Below are positions 27,837 to 36,787 of a DNA stretch of 64,000 nt, one piece after another. A model generated the notes under the pieces. That model was not told the origin of the DNA. It searched no databases and saw nothing but the letters and a program-made list of their open reading frames with translations. How positions within the stretch are numbered: position 1 is the stretch's first letter; every line of letters begins with the position of its first letter. The DNA is from an uncultured Blastocatellia bacterium (lineage in GTDB: Bacteria > Acidobacteriota > Blastocatellia > Pyrinomonadales > Pyrinomonadaceae): assembly GCA_946480785.1 (NCBI GenBank), contig CAMLLD010000015.1, positions 18,255 to 82,254 on the forward strand, written 5' to 3'. The translations under genes were made by a program, and so were the position numbers.

Positions 27837-27852
27837 TATATCACATGATATA
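27837..27852. promoter_or_regulatory. 16-bp perfect palindrome, candidate operator
   Basis: TATATCA-CA-TGATATA lies in the 38-base gap between the divergent acyl-CoA ligase and aldehyde dehydrogenase genes. The symmetry, AT-richness and position fit a dimeric repressor site covering both promoters. TATATT and TATAAG on the two strands could serve as -10 elements. Confidence 0.5.
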
Positions 27853-27865
27853 TTCCAGCACTCTT

Positions 27866-29344
27866 ATGAATACCTACCGCAATTTTATCAACGGCAAATG
27901 GGTTGAATCGGAATCGACGCGCACGGCTGCGAACGTCAACCCGGCGAACACTGACGACGTTCTCGGCACTGTGCGACAAGCCACCCGCGATGAAGCGCGC
28001 GCCGCGGTCGAAGCCGCATCAAACGCTTTCCGCGAGTGGCGTGCGACGCCCGCCCCAACACGCGGCCGCATCGTCGCGAAGGCCGCGCGCCTGCTCGAAG
28101 AGAACAAGGAAGAGGTCGCGCAACTGCTCACCCGCGAAGAAGGCAAAACGATCGCTGAGTCGCGCGGCGAGCTTCAACGCTCGATCAACGTCGCCGAGTT
28201 TTGCGCGGGCGAAGCGCGACGACTCAACGGCGAGACAATTCCATCCGAGCTGCCGCTCAACTTCGCTTACACGATCAAACAACCGATCGGTGTCGTCGCG
28301 TGTGTGACGCCGTGGAATTTTCCCGTCGCGATTCCGATCTGGAAGATCGCGCCTGCGTTAGTGGCCGGCAACACCGTCGTTTTCAAACCAGCGTCGATCA
28401 CACCGGCAACAGCGGTTCGCATCACCGAGATCTTCGAAGCCGCTGGAATACCTGCCGGCGTTCTGAATCTCGTGCTCGGCTCTGGCTCCGAAGCCGGAGA
28501 CGAGATCATCAATCATCCGGCGGTGAAAGCGATCTCGTTCACGGGATCGAACGGCGTCGGCATTCGTCTTTACGAACAGGCCTCTCGCCGCGGCGCGAAA
28601 GTGCAATGCGAGATGGGCGGCAAAAATCCCGTCGTCGTGCTCGAGGACGCAGACATGGATCTCGCGGTTGAATCGACGGCGCAAGGCGCGTTCGGATCGT
28701 CGGGTCAACGTTGCACGGCGACGAGCCGCGCGGTAGTCGTCAATGACATCGCCGATGAGTTTGTGCAGCGCATCGCAAAGCGCGCGGAGTCGATGCGCAT
28801 TGGCGCCGGCGCTGATCCGCAAACCGAGATGGGACCGAGTGTCGACGAAAACCAGTTCAAGACCGTGCTGAGTTACATCGACATCGGACGCGAAGACGGC
28901 GCGACGCTCGTTTGCGGCGGCGCGCGCGCGACCGGCGACGGGCTCGACAAAGGTTACTTCGTGCGGCCGACGGTTTTCGACAACGTCACGCCCGACATGC
29001 GTATCGCGCGCGAAGAGATCTTTGGACCAGTGTTGTCAGTGCTGCGCGTGAGAGATTTCGATCACGCGATGGAAGTGGCGAACGATTGCGAGTACGGCCT
29101 CTCGTCGTCGATCTTTACCAACGACGCGCCGCGCATCTTTCGTTTCGTCGACGAGATCGAAACCGGCATGACGCACATCAACTCCCCGACAACCGGCGGC
29201 GAAGCGCACGTTCCCTTCGGCGGTATCAAAGGCACCGGCATCGGCGACCGCGAGCAGGGCTCGACGGCGCTGGATTTCTACACGGATCTGAAAGTGGTCT
29301 ATGTCGATTACACCGGCCGCAAGCGCGAGGGCAATCTTTACTAA
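27866..29344 (+). CDS. NAD(P)-dependent aldehyde dehydrogenase
   Basis: 492 aa from ATG 27866 (NTYRNFINGKWVES, the normal ALDH N terminus); an in-frame ATG at 27845 would add seven residues. Seen: VTPWNFPVAIPIWKIAPAL, the cofactor loop FTGSNGVGIRLYEQA, the general-base Glu in CEMGGKNPVVV, the nucleophilic Cys in SSGQRCTATSRAVV, and EEIFGPVLSVLRV. It oxidises an aldehyde to its acid. The similarity in motifs is to the alpha-ketoglutaric semialdehyde/succinic semialdehyde type rather than the CoA-acylating methylmalonate semialdehyde type. It precedes the dihydropyrimidinase by 21 bases, so a role late in beta-alanine/malonic semialdehyde disposal is possible but unproven. Confidence 0.93.
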   Translation: MNTYRNFINGKWVESESTRTAANVNPANTDDVLGTVRQATRDEARAAVEAASNAFREWRATPAPTRGRIVAKAARLLEENKEEVAQLLTREEGKTIAESRGELQRSINVAEFCAGEARRLNGETIPSELPLNFAYTIKQPIGVVACVTPWNFPVAIPIWKIAPALVAGNTVVFKPASITPATAVRITEIFEAAGIPAGVLNLVLGSGSEAGDEIINHPAVKAISFTGSNGVGIRLYEQASRRGAKVQCEMGGKNPVVVLEDADMDLAVESTAQGAFGSSGQRCTATSRAVVVNDIADEFVQRIAKRAESMRIGAGADPQTEMGPSVDENQFKTVLSYIDIGREDGATLVCGGARATGDGLDKGYFVRPTVFDNVTPDMRIAREEIFGPVLSVLRVRDFDHAMEVANDCEYGLSSSIFTNDAPRIFRFVDEIETGMTHINSPTTGGEAHVPFGGIKGTGIGDREQGSTALDFYTDLKVVYVDYTGRKREGNLY

Positions 29345-29365
29345 CCTGCATCCCTTCGACCAACT

Positions 29366-30748
29366 ATGAAAACTCTCATCAAGAACGGCCGCATCGTGAC
29401 CGCCGTCGACGACTACAACGCTGACATTCTGATCGAAGACGAACGCGTCTCAGTCATCGGCAAGGATCTGCAAATGGAAGCCGACCAGACGATCGACGCG
29501 AGCGGCAAGCTCGTGATTCCCGGCGGCATCGATCCGCACACGCACATGGAACTGCCGTTCGGCGGCACCGAGGCGTCAGACGATTTTCGCACCGGCACCA
29601 TCGCGGCCGCGCACGGCGGCACGACCACGATCATCGATTTCGCCGTGCAGTACAAAGGCCAGTCGCTGATCGAAGGCATCGACAACTGGCACAAGAAAGC
29701 CGAAGGCAAAACCGTCATCGACTACGGCTTTCATCTCATCACCACCGAGCTCGAAGACAAGCAGATCGAAGAGCTCTACACGGCGATGGACGAAGGCGTG
29801 ACGAGCTTCAAGATGTTCATGGCCTACCCGGGCGTGTTTCTCGTCGACGACGCGACAATCTTTCGTGCGATGTCCGCGGCGGGCCAGCGCGGCGGTCTCA
29901 TCTGCATGCACGCCGAGAACGGCATCGTCATCAACGAGATCATCAAACGCGCGCTCGAAAAAGGTCACACGGCGCCGAAGTATCACGCCCTCACGCGGCC
30001 GACAATCGCCGAAGCCGAAGGCGTGCATCGCGCGATCGCGATCGCCGAGATGGCGGAGTCGCCGGTTTACATCGTTCACCTCTCGTGCGCCGACGCGTTG
30101 AACCAGGTGCGCCAGGCACGCGATCGCGGCATTCCCGCGTTCGCCGAAACGTGTCCGCAGTATCTCTTCCTCTCGCTCGACAACTACGACGAACCCGGTT
30201 TCGACGGCGCGAAGTACGTCATGACGCCGCCGTTGCGAGACAAGTCAAACCAGGCCGAGTTGTGGAAGGGTTTGAAGATGGACGACCTGCAAGTCATCTC
30301 CACCGATCACTGCCCGTTCTGCATGAAGGAACAGAAGGAACTCGGCAAAGACGACTTCACAAAGATTCCAAACGGCGCGCCCGGCGTCGAGAACCGCGTG
30401 CCGCTCATCTACAACGGCGGCGTGGTCGAGAATCGCATCAGCTTGAACCGCTTTGTTGAACTAACCTCGACTGCGGCGGCGAAAATGTTCGGCCTGTTTC
30501 CGAAGAAAGGAACGATTGCTGTCGGCAGTGACGGCGACATCGTCATCTTCGATCCGAACAAGGAACAGACGCTGGGCGTGAAGACCAGCCACATGAACGT
30601 CGATTACAACGCTTACGAAGGCAAGAAGATCAAAGGCGTGGTCGAGACGGTGCTGTCGCGCGGCAAGGTCGTCGTCGACAACGGCGACTTCAAGGGCAAG
30701 CCCGGCAATGGACAGTTTCTGAAACGCGGCACGTGCGTGGCAATTTAA
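29366..30748 (+). CDS. hydA: Dihydropyrimidinase
   Basis: 460 aa cyclic amidohydrolase. The binuclear metal site is complete: H58 and H60 in GGIDPHTHME, the lysine to be carbamylated K149 in VTSFKMFMAY, His in CMHAENG, His in YIVHLSCADAL and Asp in ISTDHCPF. It opens 5,6-dihydrouracil or dihydrothymine to N-carbamoyl-beta-alanine or its methyl analogue, the second step of reductive pyrimidine catabolism. The neighbours make this assignment stronger than for a lone hydantoinase, since a nucleobase transporter, beta-ureidopropionase and PreA-like protein follow on the same strand. The start codon has no good Shine-Dalgarno sequence, and the gene is probably cotranscribed with the aldehyde dehydrogenase. 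Confidence 0.94.
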   Translation: MKTLIKNGRIVTAVDDYNADILIEDERVSVIGKDLQMEADQTIDASGKLVIPGGIDPHTHMELPFGGTEASDDFRTGTIAAAHGGTTTIIDFAVQYKGQSLIEGIDNWHKKAEGKTVIDYGFHLITTELEDKQIEELYTAMDEGVTSFKMFMAYPGVFLVDDATIFRAMSAAGQRGGLICMHAENGIVINEIIKRALEKGHTAPKYHALTRPTIAEAEGVHRAIAIAEMAESPVYIVHLSCADALNQVRQARDRGIPAFAETCPQYLFLSLDNYDEPGFDGAKYVMTPPLRDKSNQAELWKGLKMDDLQVISTDHCPFCMKEQKELGKDDFTKIPNGAPGVENRVPLIYNGGVVENRISLNRFVELTSTAAAKMFGLFPKKGTIAVGSDGDIVIFDPNKEQTLGVKTSHMNVDYNAYEGKKIKGVVETVLSRGKVVVDNGDFKGKPGNGQFLKRGTCVAI

Positions 30749-30779
30749 CCCCCAACGACGATCTCATCGGAGAATACTG

Positions 30780-32252
30780 TTGAGAGCAGACGAGACCATT
30801 CAACACCCCGACGGCCGGGTCGAGCTTCGTCCGGAAGCCCTCGCAGAAATCAGTCAAAGCACTCTCTACAATCGCGACCTCGCGCCCGTGCCTGTTGCCG
30901 AGCGCAATTGGACCACCTACAACTACGCCGCGCTCTGGATCAGCATGGCGCACTGCATTCCGACCTACATGCTTTCGTCGGGCCTCATCAGTGCGGGTAT
31001 GAACTGGTGGCAGGCGCTGATCACGATCCTGCTCGGCAACACGATCGTGTTGATACCGATCCTGCTCAACTCGCATCCCGGCACGAAGTACGGTATTCCG
31101 TTTCCCGTCTTCGCGCGCGCGGGTTACGGCACGCTCGGCTCGAACCTGCCGGCGCTGATGCGCGCGATAGTGGCGTGCGGCTGGTTTGGCATTCAGGCGT
31201 GGATTGGCGGCGAGGCCCTGAACACGCTCTTCAAAGCGATTTTCCCTGGTTGGCAGACATTGCTTGGTGGTCCATTAGGCGGTCACACCCCGACCGAATG
31301 GCTCTCGTTCCTGCTGTTCTGGGGGCTCAACATCTACATCATCTATCGCGGCATGGATCTGCTGCGCAAGGTGGAAAACTGGGCCGCGCCTTTCGTGCTG
31401 ATCATGACCGCGCTGCTGCTCGCGTGGGCCATCTGGAAAGCGAACGGGCTCGGCTATCTGCTCAACCAGCAGAGTAAGTTTCACACCTTTAAAGAGTTTT
31501 GGCCCATCTTCATCATCTCGCTCACGGGCATGATCGGGTTCTGGGCCACGCTGTCTTTGAACATGCCCGACTTCACGCGCTTCGGGAAAAGCCAGCGCGA
31601 TCAGGTCGTCGGACAAGTCGTCGCACTGCCGACAACGATGACTGTGTTCGCAGCGATGGGCGTGATGATCACGTCCGCGGCGGTCGTTATTTATCCGCAC
31701 ATGAAACCGGAAGAGCTTTGGGATCCGATGAAACTCGTCGGCCAGTTTCAGAGTGTCGCGGTGATCGCGATCTCGATGTTCACGGTCGTCGTGGCGACGC
31801 TAGCGGTGAACATCGCCGCCAACGTCGTCTCGCCCGCGAACGACTTCGCCAACGCGTTTCCGAAATGGATCTCGTTTCGCACCGGCGGCTTGATCACCGG
31901 CATCATCGGCATACTGATGCAGCCGTGGCGGCTGCTCGCGGATCCTTCGGGCTACATCTTCGCGTGGCTGGTCGGCTACTCTGGCGGCCTCGGCTCGATC
32001 GCGGGCGTGTTGATTGCCGACTACTGGTTCGTGCGCAAGAAGCGCCTCGTGCTCGGCGATCTGTATCGCAGCGAAGGCGCTTACACCTACAACGGCGGCT
32101 GGAACTGGCGCGCGATCGTCGCGACGCTCATCGGCTGCACCCTCGCCTGGATCGGCCTGGTCGTGCCCGCGCTCGCCCCGCTCTACGCCTACGCCTGGTT
32201 TGTCGGCTTCGGCGCAGCCGCGATTGCGCATCTGCTGCTGATGAAGATATAA
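30780..32252 (+). CDS. NCS1-family nucleobase:cation symporter
   Basis: 490 aa with about twelve membrane helices. It begins at a TTG preceded by CGGAG seven bases upstream; no ATG occurs until well inside the first helix. Motifs of the NCS1 (Mhp1/uracil/allantoin/hydantoin permease) family are visible: NYAALWISMAHCIPTYMLSSGLI in helix 1, the helix 3 segment GWFGIQAWIGGEALNTLF, LNMPDFTRFGKSQRDQVVGQ in the middle and the ANVVSPANDFAN segment of helix 8. In this place it most likely imports uracil, thymine or a hydantoin to feed dihydropyrimidinase. The substrate is inferred from neighbours. Confidence 0.93.
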   Translation: MRADETIQHPDGRVELRPEALAEISQSTLYNRDLAPVPVAERNWTTYNYAALWISMAHCIPTYMLSSGLISAGMNWWQALITILLGNTIVLIPILLNSHPGTKYGIPFPVFARAGYGTLGSNLPALMRAIVACGWFGIQAWIGGEALNTLFKAIFPGWQTLLGGPLGGHTPTEWLSFLLFWGLNIYIIYRGMDLLRKVENWAAPFVLIMTALLLAWAIWKANGLGYLLNQQSKFHTFKEFWPIFIISLTGMIGFWATLSLNMPDFTRFGKSQRDQVVGQVVALPTTMTVFAAMGVMITSAAVVIYPHMKPEELWDPMKLVGQFQSVAVIAISMFTVVVATLAVNIAANVVSPANDFANAFPKWISFRTGGLITGIIGILMQPWRLLADPSGYIFAWLVGYSGGLGSIAGVLIADYWFVRKKRLVLGDLYRSEGAYTYNGGWNWRAIVATLIGCTLAWIGLVVPALAPLYAYAWFVGFGAAAIAHLLLMKI

Positions 32253-32286
32253 ACAGCTTAACTTTGACTGAACGAGGATTTGCTAC

Positions 32287-33156
32287 ATGCCACGCACGGT
32301 TAAATGCGGACTTATTCAATGTACGAACGCGGCGCCGACGGATGCTCCGATTGAGGAGATCAAGCGGCTGAATATCGAGAAGCACCTGCGCTATCTCGAG
32401 GACGCCGCCAAACAGGGCGTGCAGATCATCTGCATGCAGGAGGTTTTCACTACGCCTTACTTCTGCGCCGAACAGCAGACGCGCTGGTATGAAGCGGTCG
32501 AGCGCATTCCCGATGGTCCAACCGTGCGCCTGATGCAGGAAGTCGCGAAAGCACACGGCATGGTGATCATCGTGCCGATCTACGAAGAAGAGATCACCGG
32601 TGTTTACTACAACACTGCGGCGGTGATCGATGCTGACGGCAAGTATCTCGGCAAGTATCGGAAGAACCACATCCCGCACGTGAATCCGGGTTTTTGGGAG
32701 AAGTTTTATTTCCGGCCGGGCAATCTCGGTTATCCTTGCTTCGACACGGCGTTCGCGCGCATCGGCGTGTACATCTGTTACGACCGGCATTTTCCGGAGG
32801 GGGCGCGCGCGCTTGGGTTGAACGGCGCCGAGATCGTGTTCAATCCGTCCGCGACGGTGGCGGGGCTGTCAGAATATTTGTGGCGGCTCGAACAACCGGC
32901 GCACGCGGTTGCGAATGGTTACTTCATCGGCGCGATCAATCGCGTCGGGCACGAGCAGCCGTGGGACATCGGCGAGTTTTACGGGCAGAGTTACTTTTGC
33001 GATCCGCGCGGGCAGTTTGTCGCGGAAGCGCCGCGTGACAAGGATGCGCTTGTCGTGGCCGATCTCGATCTCGATAAGATCAGAGAGGTACGGAACACGT
33101 GGCAGTTTTTTAGAGATCGTCGACCGGACACTTACGGCGCGCTAGTGGCCGACTAA
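32287..33156 (+). CDS. Beta-ureidopropionase (N-carbamoyl-beta-alanine amidohydrolase), nitrilase family
   Basis: 289 aa. The nitrilase catalytic triad is visible as E52 (CMQEVFTTPYF), K126 (KYRKNHIPH) and C164 (IGVYICYDRHFPEGAR). The FYFRPGNLGYPCFDT stretch and the ending FFRDRRPDTY agree with bacterial beta-ureidopropionases and related N-carbamoyl-putrescine amidases. It hydrolyses the ring-opened product of dihydropyrimidinase to beta-alanine, CO2 and ammonia, the third step of the pathway. CGAGGA stands before the ATG. Context decides between the carbamoyl-beta-alanine and carbamoyl-putrescine enzymes in favour of the first. The short gap after it (33157-33195) contains a TTACACAGAT fragment of a dispersed repeat. 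Confidence 0.93.
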   Translation: MPRTVKCGLIQCTNAAPTDAPIEEIKRLNIEKHLRYLEDAAKQGVQIICMQEVFTTPYFCAEQQTRWYEAVERIPDGPTVRLMQEVAKAHGMVIIVPIYEEEITGVYYNTAAVIDADGKYLGKYRKNHIPHVNPGFWEKFYFRPGNLGYPCFDTAFARIGVYICYDRHFPEGARALGLNGAEIVFNPSATVAGLSEYLWRLEQPAHAVANGYFIGAINRVGHEQPWDIGEFYGQSYFCDPRGQFVAEAPRDKDALVVADLDLDKIREVRNTWQFFRDRRPDTYGALVAD

Positions 33157-33195
33157 AGCCACGCATTACACAGATCGGAGTTAGGAGCTTTACAT

Positions 33196-34296
33196 ATGGA
33201 CCTGTCGATCACTGTTAACGGCATGAAGTTCCCCAATCCGTTTGTGCTGGGTTCGGGTCCGCCGGGAACGAACGCGCGCGTGCTCGCGAAGTCGTTTGAA
33301 GCCGGCTGGGGCGGCGCGGTCGCCAAGACCGTCAGCCTCGAATCGGCGAAAGTCGTTAACGTCGTGCCGCGTTACGGCAAACTCCGTTCGCGCCGCACCG
33401 GCGAAGTGATCGGTTTTGAAAACATCGAGTTGATCTCCGATCGACCGATCGACGTCTGGCTCGACGAGTTTCGCCAGGTCAAAAAAGAGTATCCCAATCA
33501 CATCCTGATCGCTTCGATCATGGAGGAGTATGAGAAGAGCCGCTGGCAGGAACTGACGCGCCTCGTCCAGGACACCGGTGTCGACGGTTTCGAGCTCAAC
33601 TTTTCGTGCCCGCACGGCATGACCGAACGCAAGATGGGTTCGGAGATGGGCGAGCATCCGGACCTCACGGAAGAAGTAACGAGTTGGGTGACTGAAGTGG
33701 CGAAGATTCCGGTGTGGGCCAAGATGACGCCCAACATCACGAACATTCGTGAGCCCGCGCTTGCTGCTGTCGCCGGCGGCGCGGTCGGCATTTCCGCCAT
33801 CAACACGATTCTCTCGGTGATCGGTGTCGATCTCGACACGCTGCGGCCGATGCCGACGGTTGAAGGTCATTGCGTGCCGGGTGGTTATTCAGCGCAGGCC
33901 GTGCGGCCGATCGCGTTACGCATGGTGAGTCAGCTCGCGCTCGGGTTACCTGAAGGCATCAGCATCAGCGGCATCGGCGGCATCGAAAATTCTCACGACG
34001 CACTCGAGTTCATGCTGCTCGGCGCCTCGACCGTGCAGATCTGCACTGGCGTGATGTTGCAGGGCGTGAAGATGATCGACGAGTTGTGCGAAGGCGTGGA
34101 AAAGTTCATGGTCGACAAAGGCTTCGACTCGGTACAGGAGATGGTCGGCAAAAGTCTGCCGTACTTCTCGACGCACATGGATCTCGTGCAGAAGATGAAA
34201 ACCGCGAAGCGCTCGAAAGCCGGCGAGGCGAGCCGCGACAACGAGTGGGCGCAAAAAGATATTATCGAGAAGACCGCGGAACTCACTTCGAACTGA
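33196..34296 (+). CDS. preA: PreA-like dihydropyrimidine dehydrogenase subunit, lacking the ferredoxin domain
   Basis: 366 aa FMN-binding TIM barrel of the dihydroorotate/dihydropyrimidine dehydrogenase type: FPNPFVLGSGPPGTNA, AGWGGAVAKTVS, FELNFSCPHGMTERKMGSEMG, PVWAKMTPNITNI, GISAINT, SISGIGGIENSHDALEFMLLGASTVQICTG. It should reduce uracil or thymine to the dihydro form, step one of the pathway. E. coli PreA has about 411 residues and ends with two four-cysteine [4Fe-4S] motifs. Here the protein stops after the barrel with a basic/acidic helical tail and no cysteine clusters. The flavin/NAD partner PreT is absent from the window. An alternative electron donor, or a different direction of flow, must be considered. 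AGGAG precedes the ATG. Confidence 0.88.
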   Translation: MDLSITVNGMKFPNPFVLGSGPPGTNARVLAKSFEAGWGGAVAKTVSLESAKVVNVVPRYGKLRSRRTGEVIGFENIELISDRPIDVWLDEFRQVKKEYPNHILIASIMEEYEKSRWQELTRLVQDTGVDGFELNFSCPHGMTERKMGSEMGEHPDLTEEVTSWVTEVAKIPVWAKMTPNITNIREPALAAVAGGAVGISAINTILSVIGVDLDTLRPMPTVEGHCVPGGYSAQAVRPIALRMVSQLALGLPEGISISGIGGIENSHDALEFMLLGASTVQICTGVMLQGVKMIDELCEGVEKFMVDKGFDSVQEMVGKSLPYFSTHMDLVQKMKTAKRSKAGEASRDNEWAQKDIIEKTAELTSN

Positions 34297-34366
34297 TGGT
34301 TTTCGTCAACATGATTGTAAGGTCGATGCAAACTGACGAGATCGACCGCGACGAATAGGAGGTGAA

Positions 34367-36787
34367 TCAGCGCTGCGGTTCATTCAGACTCATTTTCGAA
34401 GCGTCTGAAGCGAGATTGTGAAGCCACTTCTTAAGTGTTTCAAGGTGCGTTCGATAGGTAGTCACTTCAGTACGGGGTAAGCTGTTATCCCTCAATAAGG
34501 TTTCCATCGCAGTAACGCAGTCCTGCAACGCTCTCCTGTCTGCACGTTCCCACGCCTTACGTCCTCTTAACATCAAACGCGTATCTTCGATATTCGGCAG
34601 TATTACATGTTGGATAACCGATACTGATTCGTTAGGCTTTTTAAGGATATTATCAATCGCAGTTAGATACTGTTCAGCACGTCGATATTCAGGCTTTTCC
34701 GCAATAACTTCAAAGTAAGCCAAATTGTTGAGGATACTAACTCTCAAGCGCAAGTCTTCTTTCTTATCCAGCAGACTTAACGCTTTATTGAACATTTCAC
34801 GAACAAACGGTCTAGACGGTATTTGCGTCGCGTTCCAGTTAAGTTCACTCTCTTGTTTAAGATCTAATGTGTCCTCCCATAAACTTCTAGATTCGTGATA
34901 GAGCGTGGCGATTGCGGCTGCCTCCTTTATGTATCGCGGATCGTCCGTTCCCTTTTGTAATACTAAATCAATCTCTAAATAGGCATCGACGTATGCCTGA
35001 TTGGCTCTGTGCGCATCACTATCCATCTCTGCTATTCTTCGCTTGCACACTGCTGCAAAGTAGTGGAGTTCAGAGGGTGATATGAGACTAGTTAAGCGCT
35101 GCGGAGGCCAGTTTTGAACTAACGTTCTGCAGTGCTCGATCAGCCTAAGTGCAACGTACCACTCCTCAATCATCCCTAACGTAAAGGCTAAAAATAGAAA
35201 ATCTTCGGGTTGACTAAAATTTTGCGCAACCTCATATATGACATGAATGAAGGCATACTCATCTTTAGCTTGAGTGTTCGGATTCAAAGCTTTCAACCGC
35301 GCTTGAAAAATAGGTGAGATGAATTGGATTGATGGCATGCGAAGATACCGCTTGCTTCGCATGATCGTCTTAGTAGTGCCCTCTTTACCTTGAAAGGTTT
35401 CAATGAGTGCATTGCTTACTCGGGCTGCGGCCTCGTTGTCTACAAGATTCAGAAAACTTAAACGTAAACAGTCGCCCTCTATCTCACTCCAGACGCTTTC
35501 GGCATCCAAACTCGCCAAATTCTTATAGGTGTCTGTTGAGAGAAACTCCAACAAATTTCGTAGTTGCCGATACTCTTCCCTAAAAATTGCGAACTCTGGA
35601 TGGGAATCTTGATTTGATAACCCCAAAAACTGCTCAGCCAGCCAAGGTATGTGTTTAGCAGCCAGTGAGAGTTTCAGGTTGATATGTTGATCCCATAGCA
35701 GTATCGTCTCATTCAAAACCGTTTTGCCCAATGCCGCTAGAGCGGTAATAGGCTTTGGCGTTCTAAGCGATCCTCTCAGTTGAGTAATTGTTCGTGTAAC
35801 AGAATGTTCCATTAACATCAACTTACGATCTGATTCCCGTATCCAGTCGTTAGTTTCCGCATAAGAAATGTTACCTCTAATAACGAGGTCGAGAAAAATA
35901 CTTTCGATTCCTCTCAGATGGTCACGCATCTGATCCCACACGATCGATTTTTGGGATGCTGTCTGCTTCGTTAGCTCGAAAATGCTGGCATCTCTCGTGA
36001 TGAAAACAACCTTCGCGTTGGAGTCTTTCAGACGTTCGTTGATCTCTTTGAGCAGGAGGACAGCTCTGGCATCAATGGTGGCCTGTTTTCGCCGTTCTCT
36101 TTTCCTCGTGGACATTCGATTAATAACATCAACAACAGCTCCGCCCGACGGACCATTCAAATCGAATGGTAAGTTTCGCTCTTTAAAGATCGCCTCAATT
36201 CTATATGATAACCGCTTGCTGTCGACCAATTGTCTAAAGCTGTTTTGCCTCTTCACATGATTTACGAATTGGCTGACATCAAAACACAAAGGTGCAAATT
36301 CGGGGGATTTTACGAATGTTAGCAATTCATTTTTATCTTCCTGAGAAGGGTTTCGCAGTGACTCAAGCATCCGCTTTTGCTGATCAGTTAATCTTCGAGT
36401 GTGTTCAAGCAGTTCGTTGTACTTCGCTTGGCTCTGTAGATCCTCGCGACGCTGAGTCTTTGCGTATGTCCAGAGTTCCAATGTATGCGGAGGGAGCATG
36501 TAAAGTGTCGTCGTGAATGTGGAAAACAGATGAGTGATGCTTAGCCTGTACTGAAGTTCTGTCTTTTCTGGCCGCTGAAGATCTAGATTTACGCCAATAA
36601 ATTCCGTCTCCGCTTGAGTATCGAGATTTAAATACGAATAGAGTTCGCTGAAATCGACGGCATAAAATAACTTCGTGCCGTTTCTGCTCTCGTCCAAGTC
36701 ACGCCGCAATTCTGCAACGCATTCACGTAACCGAACGATCGCGGTTTTTGCCTCCTCCAATTTTGAAATCAACGAACTCTCAGTCAA
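34367..36787 (-). CDS. PIN-like nuclease domain fused to long helical-repeat region (third gene of low-GC cassette)
   Basis: 806 aa. A helical start (1-35) precedes a region that looks like a large PIN domain: D45 in FYAVDFSELYSY, E104 in LPPHTLELWTY, D239 in ATIDARAVLLLKEIN and D266 in VVFITRDASIFEL. The spacing of acids around these strands is what a metal-dependent PIN RNase shows. From about 290 on, the protein is almost entirely helical with TPR-like pairs (EAAAIATLYHESRSLWEDTLDL; LRLRVSILNNLAYFEVIAEKPEYRRAEQYL). The start is TTG and overlaps the stop of the preceding gene as TTGA, with GAGGA upstream. GC is far lower than in the flanks. I do not know this family; an RNA-targeting effector regulated by its repeats is an inference. 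Confidence 0.75.
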   Translation of the reverse strand: MTESSLISKLEEAKTAIVRLRECVAELRRDLDESRNGTKLFYAVDFSELYSYLNLDTQAETEFIGVNLDLQRPEKTELQYRLSITHLFSTFTTTLYMLPPHTLELWTYAKTQRREDLQSQAKYNELLEHTRRLTDQQKRMLESLRNPSQEDKNELLTFVKSPEFAPLCFDVSQFVNHVKRQNSFRQLVDSKRLSYRIEAIFKERNLPFDLNGPSGGAVVDVINRMSTRKRERRKQATIDARAVLLLKEINERLKDSNAKVVFITRDASIFELTKQTASQKSIVWDQMRDHLRGIESIFLDLVIRGNISYAETNDWIRESDRKLMLMEHSVTRTITQLRGSLRTPKPITALAALGKTVLNETILLWDQHINLKLSLAAKHIPWLAEQFLGLSNQDSHPEFAIFREEYRQLRNLLEFLSTDTYKNLASLDAESVWSEIEGDCLRLSFLNLVDNEAAARVSNALIETFQGKEGTTKTIMRSKRYLRMPSIQFISPIFQARLKALNPNTQAKDEYAFIHVIYEVAQNFSQPEDFLFLAFTLGMIEEWYVALRLIEHCRTLVQNWPPQRLTSLISPSELHYFAAVCKRRIAEMDSDAHRANQAYVDAYLEIDLVLQKGTDDPRYIKEAAAIATLYHESRSLWEDTLDLKQESELNWNATQIPSRPFVREMFNKALSLLDKKEDLRLRVSILNNLAYFEVIAEKPEYRRAEQYLTAIDNILKKPNESVSVIQHVILPNIEDTRLMLRGRKAWERADRRALQDCVTAMETLLRDNSLPRTEVTTYRTHLETLKKWLHNLASDASKMSLNEPQR

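Noticed and set aside
33196..34296. Dihydroorotate dehydrogenase (pyrD) instead of PreA
   Set aside because: The NFSCPHG...MGSEMGE stretch and the pyrimidine-catabolic neighbours match PreA better than PyrD.
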